Source of the DNA: Maricaulis sp034670125
Lineage (GTDB): Bacteria > Pseudomonadota > Alphaproteobacteria > Caulobacterales > Maricaulaceae
DNA length: 64,000 nucleotides
NCBI RefSeq assembly: GCF_034670125.1
Contig: NZ_JAXMOC010000007.1
Span: forward strand, 56,807-120,806
Reading direction: 5' to 3'
Part shown: positions 59,432 to 64,000 of the stretch, piece by piece
How positions within the stretch are numbered: position 1 is the stretch's first letter
How the letters are laid out: each line of letters begins with the position of its first letter
The notes under the pieces: generated by a model
What the model was told of the DNA's origin: nothing
Databases searched by the model: none
Seen by the model: only the letters and a program-made list of their open reading frames with translations
Program-made: the position numbers and the translations under genes

Positions 59432-59659
59432 ATGGCTCCCGGCATGTGGCAAATTCTTCTCGTTGTTCTTCTCGCAGTCCTGCTGTTTGGCGGTCGCGGC
59501 AAGATCGCATCGGTCATGGGCGATTTCGCCAAGGGCATCACCAGCTTCCGCAAGGGGCTGAAAGATGACGAAGGCGAGGGCGAGGCGTCGGAAGCCGACA
59601 CGGCGGCCGGTTCACTCGATACCGCCGCGACCCGCGAAGATGAAAAGACCGGGAGCTAG
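59432..59659 (+). CDS. tatA: Twin-arginine translocase subunit TatA
   Basis: 75 residues. Short N-terminal membrane helix (WQILLVVLLAVLLFGG), amphipathic helix with KIASVMGDFAKGITSFRKGL, and an acidic tail. TatA multimers make the pore for folded proteins. GGAGG precedes the ATG. First of tatA-tatB-tatC. Confidence 0.95.
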   Translation: MAPGMWQILLVVLLAVLLFGGRGKIASVMGDFAKGITSFRKGLKDDEGEGEASEADTAAGSLDTAATREDEKTGS

Positions 59660-59662
59660 GCG

Positions 59663-60154
59663 ATGAGCCCCGGCATCGGCATGCCGGAATTGCTGGTGGT
59701 CCTGGTCCTCGCACTGGTCGTGGTCGGGCCGCAGCAATTGCCGGTCATGATGCGCAAGGTCGGCCAGATGATGGCCCAGGCACGCGCCATGGCGAAGGAT
59801 TTCCAGAACAGTTTCGAGGAAATCGGCCGCGAGACCGAGATGTCCGAGCTGCGTCGTGAGATTGAGGCCCTCAAACAGGCCAATCCCATCAACCAGATCC
59901 ACGGTGAACTCGACAAGACCGCCCGCTCGGTTCAGGACGATGATATCCGTGCCCTGAAGCTGAAGCATGTGGCGGCAGACCAGGCAGCTGCCGACGCCGC
60001 CAAGGCCGCCAAGCTCGCCGCCCTCGAGGCCGGGGCTGCTGACGACACCGGCGGCACTCCGGATGAATGGGCCGACACCCCGGACGATGCGCCTGACCGG
60101 ACGTCTGCGGCGACCGCTTCGCCGGCACCCGCCGACACGATCAAGGGACGCTGA
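59663..60154 (+). CDS. tatB: Twin-arginine translocase subunit TatB
   Basis: 163 residues. MPELLVVLVLALVVVGPQQLP is the membrane helix of TatB, followed by MMRKVGQMMAQARAMAKDFQ and a long polar tail. TatB forms the receptor with TatC for signal peptides. It starts three bases after the tatA stop. Confidence 0.94.
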   Translation: MSPGIGMPELLVVLVLALVVVGPQQLPVMMRKVGQMMAQARAMAKDFQNSFEEIGRETEMSELRREIEALKQANPINQIHGELDKTARSVQDDDIRALKLKHVAADQAAADAAKAAKLAALEAGAADDTGGTPDEWADTPDDAPDRTSAATASPAPADTIKGR

Positions 60155-60162
60155 TCCTCATC

Positions 60163-60987
60163 ATGGCTGAAATCGAGCAGGACGAAGTCGAGTCGAGCCG
60201 CGCCCCTTTGATCGATCATCTGATCGAGCTGCGCACCCGTCTCGTGATTATCATGGGCTTTCTCCTGGTCGGCTTCATTGCCTGCTTCGTCGTTTCCGCA
60301 ACCTTGTATGAATGGTTGTTGCTGCCCTATCGGGATGCGGCCTCCATCGTGCGGGGCATTCCGATTGAAGAGCTTGATCTGACAGCGAATTTCTTCGCGC
60401 CGCTGGAATTCTTCTTTGTCCGGCTGAAACTGGCGCTGGTCGGCGCCATCATCATCACCTTCCCGGTCATCGCGTGGCAGATCTATGGCTTTGTCGCGCC
60501 GGGCCTTTACAAGAATGAGCGCGGTGCCTTTGCGCCATTTCTGGCCATGTCGCCGGTCCTGTTCGGGTTGGGCGTGAGCTTTGTCTATTTCTTCGTCCTG
60601 CCGATGGTGATGCGTTTCTCACTGGGGCAGGAGTCGTCGGCGGAGCTGGCGGGGACGCGGATCGAGCTTCTCCTGAACGTGTCCGACTACATGAACCTGA
60701 TCACCACGCTGATGCTGGTGTTCGGCCTGTCCTTCCAGATGCCGGTCTTCCTGATGCTGTTGGCCAAGGCCGGTATCCTCAAGGCCCAGACCTTGCTGAA
60801 GGGGTGGCGCTTTGCCGTGGTCGGCATTGCCCTGTTCGCGGCCTTTGCGACTCCGCCGGATCCGATTTCCCAGCTCATGCTGGGCGGGGCGTTGATGTTG
60901 CTCTATTTCGTCTCGATCGGTGGCATGCACCTGATGCAGCCATCCAAGGAAGCCGTCGAGGCCGTCGACGACGAGGAAGAGGACTGA
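60163..60987 (+). CDS. tatC: Twin-arginine translocase subunit TatC
   Basis: 274 residues, six membrane segments. PLIDHLIELRTRLV, then IYGFVAPGLYKNERGAFAPF and GLSFQMPVFLMLLAKAGI are TatC signatures. TatC recognises the RR signal peptide. Nine-base gap to tatB; the serS gene follows 70 bases on. Confidence 0.97.
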   Translation: MAEIEQDEVESSRAPLIDHLIELRTRLVIIMGFLLVGFIACFVVSATLYEWLLLPYRDAASIVRGIPIEELDLTANFFAPLEFFFVRLKLALVGAIIITFPVIAWQIYGFVAPGLYKNERGAFAPFLAMSPVLFGLGVSFVYFFVLPMVMRFSLGQESSAELAGTRIELLLNVSDYMNLITTLMLVFGLSFQMPVFLMLLAKAGILKAQTLLKGWRFAVVGIALFAAFATPPDPISQLMLGGALMLLYFVSIGGMHLMQPSKEAVEAVDDEEED

Positions 60988-61057
60988 TCCGGTTTACGGC
61001 GCGCGCGGGCGGGGCTATAGCCCGGCCACGTCATTTCAATCCAACCGGACCGGTCCC

Positions 61058-62335
61058 ATGCACGACATCAAGTTCATCCGCGACAATCCCGACGCTTTCG
61101 ACGCTGGCCTGGCCAAGCGTGGACTGCCGCCGCAATCCGCGATCCTGATCGAACTGGATGCCTCCCGCCGCGAAGCCCTGGGCACCCAGCAGGACGCGGA
61201 GACGGAACGCAATACCCTGTCCAAGCAGATCGGCAAGGCCAAGGCGACCGGCGATGACGCGGAATTCAATCGGCTGCGCGGCGAAGTGGACCGCCTCAAG
61301 ACCGTGCTCGAGGAGTCCGGTCAGCAGGCCCGTCATTTTGACGAGACCCTGAACCAGCATCTTGCAGCCCTTCCCAACCTGCCGCATGACGATGTCCCGC
61401 AAGGCGAGGACGAGAACGACAACGAGGAAGTGCGCCGCTGGGGCGAGCCACGGTCGATGGGCTTTGCGCCGCGCGATCACGTCGATCTTGGCGAAGGCCT
61501 CGGCCAGATGGACTTCAAGGGCGCGGCGGCAATTTCCGGCTCGCGCTTTGTCGCCCTGCGCCGTGGCCTGGCGCGGATGGAGCGGGCTCTGGCGCACTTC
61601 ATGCTCGACCTGCACACCGGCGAGCATGGATATGAAGAGGTCAGTCCTCCCTATCTGGTGCGTGATGAAGCCATGTTCGGGACCGGTCAGCTTCCGAAGT
61701 TCACCGAGGATTCCTTCCGGACGACCGACGGCCGCTGGCTGATACCGACGTCCGAGGTCCCGCTTACCAATCTTGCCCGCGACACGATCCATGCCGAAGC
61801 CGACCTGCCGATGCGGATGACGGCCTACACGCCGTGTTTCCGGTCCGAGGCCGGTTCGGCCGGTCGCGATACCCGCGGCATGATTCGGGTCCACCAGTTC
61901 CAGAAGGTGGAAATGGTGTCGATCGTGGCACCGGATGACAGCGACGCCGAACTCGATCGCATGACCGGATGTGCCGAAAAGGTGCTGCAGCTGTTGGAAC
62001 TGCCCTATCGCGTCATGAAGCTGTGTACCGGCGATATGGGCTTTTCCGCCCGCCGGACCTTTGATCTCGAGGTCTGGATGCCCAGCCAGGACTGCTATCG
62101 CGAGATCTCGTCCTGTTCGACCTGTGGTGATTTCCAGGCCCGTCGCATGGATGCCCGCTATCGCAAGGACGGCGAAAAGCGCCCGGCGTTCCTGCACACC
62201 CTCAATGGCTCCGGTGTTGCCGTCGGGCGCGCCCTGGTTGCGGTGCTGGAAAACCATCAGAATGAGGACGGTTCGATCACCATCCCGGTCGCGCTGCGTC
62301 CGTACATGGGTGGTCTCGAGCGCCTCGAAGGCTGA
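61058..62335 (+). CDS. serS: Seryl-tRNA synthetase
   Basis: 425 residues. N-terminal coiled-coil arm, then class II motifs: GYEEVSPPYLV, FRSEAGSAGRDTRGMIRVHQF, and the motif 3 segment VGRALVAVLENHQ. It charges tRNA-Ser. A strong hairpin terminator follows at 62344. Confidence 0.98.
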   Translation: MHDIKFIRDNPDAFDAGLAKRGLPPQSAILIELDASRREALGTQQDAETERNTLSKQIGKAKATGDDAEFNRLRGEVDRLKTVLEESGQQARHFDETLNQHLAALPNLPHDDVPQGEDENDNEEVRRWGEPRSMGFAPRDHVDLGEGLGQMDFKGAAAISGSRFVALRRGLARMERALAHFMLDLHTGEHGYEEVSPPYLVRDEAMFGTGQLPKFTEDSFRTTDGRWLIPTSEVPLTNLARDTIHAEADLPMRMTAYTPCFRSEAGSAGRDTRGMIRVHQFQKVEMVSIVAPDDSDAELDRMTGCAEKVLQLLELPYRVMKLCTGDMGFSARRTFDLEVWMPSQDCYREISSCSTCGDFQARRMDARYRKDGEKRPAFLHTLNGSGVAVGRALVAVLENHQNEDGSITIPVALRPYMGGLERLEG

Positions 62336-62343
62336 CAAGGCCG

Positions 62344-62369
62344 CCCGTGACGTCCGTCGTCACGGGTTC
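62344..62369 (+). terminator. Terminator after serS
   Basis: Nine-base-pair stem CCCGTGACG / CGTCACGGG with a five-base loop, followed by TTCGTTT. A plausible Rho-independent terminator eight bases after serS. Confidence 0.8.
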
Positions 62370-62601
62370 GTTTCCCCTCGCACGGCAAAGCGGCCAAGCC
62401 GATTCCCCTTGGGGGTGAATCGCGCGATATCGTCGACCGTTCTGGGCGGTGATGGCGCTCGCGTTGCGGCAATAATGTTCTTATTTTATAATAGTTTACA
62501 GTTTTGGGCCCGGATCCTTTTGACGCTGCGGGACCGGAACCACCCATATGGGCGATTGTTGTCGCCGACCTTTTCCCCGAGCGTTCGCCGATAATTTCGC
62601 G

Positions 62602-62616
62602 TTAGCGCATCGTTAA
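62602..62616. promoter_or_regulatory. CtrA-like box before RTX gene
   Basis: TTAGCGCATCGTTAA, one mismatch from TTAA-N7-TTAA, 33 bases before the ATG of the RTX-repeat gene. If real, this surface or secreted protein would be cell-cycle controlled. Confidence 0.5.
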
Positions 62617-62649
62617 CAATCGGGGGCGTCGCTCGGGCGACGAAAGATC

Positions 62650-64000
62650 ATGGCGAACGACAATTCCAATGGCCAATCCGGACAGCCTGCTGCCAATGCG
62701 GCAGCACCCGCCAATCCTGGCCTTGACATTGAGGGCTCGCGCCGCAGCGACATCCTGTTCGGCACCGGTCGTGATGACACGATTGACGGGCGCGGTGGCG
62801 ACGACCTGATCCTGGGGCTCGGCGGTGATGATGTCATCTCGGGCGGTGGCGGTAGCGACATCGTCCTTGGCGGTGCCGGCGATGATGATATCAGCGGCGA
62901 TGGCGGCAATGACCTCCTGTTCGGCGGTAGCGGTGATGATGTCATGTCCGGCGGTCGCGGCAGCGACGTCATCCTGGGTGGCAGCGGCGATGACCGGATC
63001 AGCGGCGACGGTGGCGGCGACACCCTGATCGGCGGCGACGGCAATGACATCATTGATGGCGGTTCCGGCCGCGATTTTCTCGCTGGCGGCGAGGGCGATG
63101 ACACCCTTCTGGGGGGCGCGGGGCGTGACACGCTGATCGGCGGCAATGGCGACGACATATTGTCGGGCGGCGCCGGCCGGGACACCATTTTGGGTGGCCA
63201 GGGCCTGGACACGCTCGTCTATGGCGGCAGCGTCCGCGATGCCCGGGTGACCGGCGACAGCAACCAGGCTGAAGTGCGGGGTGTGGACGGACGCGACACG
63301 CTGGAGGGCGTTGAAGCCATCCGCTTTGACGATGCAACGGTCTATCTGGATGGCCGCAATAACGGCCCGATGGTTGAAGATCAGGCCGCGACGTTCAGTG
63401 AGAATGATGTGGCCGTGACGGTCAATGCCCTGGCGGGTGCCTTTGACTTCGACGGTGATACGATTTCGCTCCAGTCCGTCGACGCCGGGGATTTCGCCGG
63501 CACGGTCAGTTTTGACGCGGCCAGCGGCGTGGTGTCGCTCACACCCGGCGCCGGTTACGACGATCTGGCCGAAGGCGAGAGCGTTGAGGTGCTGCTGACC
63601 TTTACCGCCACCGATGGCACCGACACTGCCACAGGTACGATCGCCGTCACGATCACAGGCGTCGATGACTCGCCCGTGATCACCGTGATCGATCTCGGCC
63701 CGCAAAGCGAGGATGACGGCTTCATTTCCGTGGACCTGCTGGCCACCGCCACCAATGACGTGATCGGTATCGATGAGATCCAGTCTGTGTCGTCGTCCAA
63801 TCCGGACCGGACGATCAGCTGGGGGCTTGATCCGAACAATTACGACGCAGTCCGTCTGGACCTGAACCAGTTTACCGACCTTCAGGCGGGTGAGACCGAG
63901 ACGGTCACCATCACCTATGTGGTGGGTGACAATAATGGTGGTCTGACGACCAACACGGCGACCTTCGTGGTTGAGGGCACGAATGACCTTCCGACCTTCG
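62650..64000 (+). CDS. RTX calcium-binding secreted protein, 3' end outside window
   Basis: Partial: 450 codons with no stop. After a Gln/Ala/Asn-rich start, about 17 nine-residue RTX repeats (GGxGxDxxx, such as GGDGNDIID and GGNGDDILS) fill residues 35-195. Next comes a linker with LDGRNNGPMVEDQ, then cadherin-like or VCBS-type beta-sandwich repeats (AFDFDGDTISLQS, TDGTDTATGTIAVTITGVDD, ISVDLLATATND, FVVEGTNDLPTF). There is no N-terminal Sec signal; RTX proteins leave by type I secretion through a C-terminal signal, here out of view. Probably a large surface adhesin. RTX repeats at the N-terminus are less common than at the C-terminus. Confidence 0.88.
   Translation, partial: MANDNSNGQSGQPAANAAAPANPGLDIEGSRRSDILFGTGRDDTIDGRGGDDLILGLGGDDVISGGGGSDIVLGGAGDDDISGDGGNDLLFGGSGDDVMSGGRGSDVILGGSGDDRISGDGGGDTLIGGDGNDIIDGGSGRDFLAGGEGDDTLLGGAGRDTLIGGNGDDILSGGAGRDTILGGQGLDTLVYGGSVRDARVTGDSNQAEVRGVDGRDTLEGVEAIRFDDATVYLDGRNNGPMVEDQAATFSENDVAVTVNALAGAFDFDGDTISLQSVDAGDFAGTVSFDAASGVVSLTPGAGYDDLAEGESVEVLLTFTATDGTDTATGTIAVTITGVDDSPVITVIDLGPQSEDDGFISVDLLATATNDVIGIDEIQSVSSSNPDRTISWGLDPNNYDAVRLDLNQFTDLQAGETETVTITYVVGDNNGGLTTNTATFVVEGTNDLPTF

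Larger units (their letters stand above)
62336..62649. other. Intergenic region between serS and RTX gene
   Basis: No gene. It holds the serS terminator (62344-62366), a short AT-rich island (about 62470-62500) that differs from the GC-rich surroundings, and a CtrA-like box at 62602-62616. The promoter of the RTX gene must lie here. Confidence 0.6.

Noticed and set aside
62824..63190. Repeat array that could look like a CRISPR or tandem DNA repeat
   Set aside because: The period-27 pattern encodes nine-residue RTX calcium-binding repeats in frame with the ATG at 62650; there are no unique spacers.
1..64000. tRNA, rRNA, CRISPR arrays, insertion sequences and prophage genes
   Set aside because: I looked for cloverleaf arms with CCA-type ends, rRNA motifs, transposase motifs and spaced direct repeats and saw none beyond the REP-like doublet.

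Overview
The window looks like the chromosome of a polarly flagellated, stalked or budding alphaproteobacterium of the Caulobacterales/Maricaulales type; Maricaulis is my best guess from gene content. The evidence is the Caulobacter-specific flagellar set (flmG, flbT, flaF, fliX, flaEY, a FlgJ-type rod-binding protein without a peptidase), a CckA-type hybrid kinase beside flhB, TTAA-N7-TTAA CtrA boxes, and GG-N10-GC sigma-54 promoters in front of the late flagellar genes. GC content is high and third codon positions are GC-rich, which is why long antisense shadow reading frames are common.

Layout. 1-5.4 kb (minus): a sugar and glycosylation operon led by flmG, then pseG, a PAPS sulfotransferase, an ATP-grasp enzyme and an SpsF-type cytidylyltransferase cut by the window edge. 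5.5-10.1 kb (plus): flbT-flaF, two closely related flagellins, flaG and a third, divergent flagellin. 10.1-12.4 kb: convergent pseC and pseB. 12.6-15.4 kb: a FlaEY-like protein with a beta-propeller. 15.4-18.1 kb (minus): flgI, rod-binding protein, FlgN-like chaperone and a methyltransferase. Divergent from these are fliX and dksA (18.3-19.3 kb). 19.4-22.7 kb (minus): flgF-flgG-flgA-flgH. 22.9-29.2 kb (plus): fliL-fliM-DUF6468-motE and a very large periplasmic TPR protein. 29.2-29.9 kb: non-coding, with a REP-like hairpin doublet. 29.9-31.0 kb (minus): fliO-fliP. 31.1-32.3 kb (plus): flgB-flgC-fliE. 32.4-38.2 kb (minus): three tandem DUF885 lipoproteins. 38.3-43.0 kb (plus): fliQ-fliR-flhB-cckA. 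43.2-64 kb: largely housekeeping (valS, mnmH/selD, a DUF2145 cluster, xthA, nitroreductase, erpA, dGTPase), then SPOR-nagZ-scpA-scpB-tatABC-serS, and finally an RTX-repeat protein that runs off the window.

How the genes fit together. The window covers much of a flagellar assembly programme: export gate (FliO, P, Q, R, FlhB), switch (FliM), rod (FlgB, C, F, G, FliE), rings (FlgH, FlgI, FlgA), stator accessory (FliL, MotE) and filament (three flagellins, FlaG). Early operons carry CtrA boxes. Late operons carry sigma-54 promoters with a repeated GGCAAA-N-GCC motif nearby that resembles FlbD ftr sites. Flagellin is probably modified with a pseudaminic-acid-type sugar (PseB, PseC, PseG) by FlmG. 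The sulfotransferase and ATP-grasp enzyme in the same operon suggest further, undescribed decoration of that sugar or of the filament. That island and the FlaEY-type propeller protein are the best candidates for new biology here.
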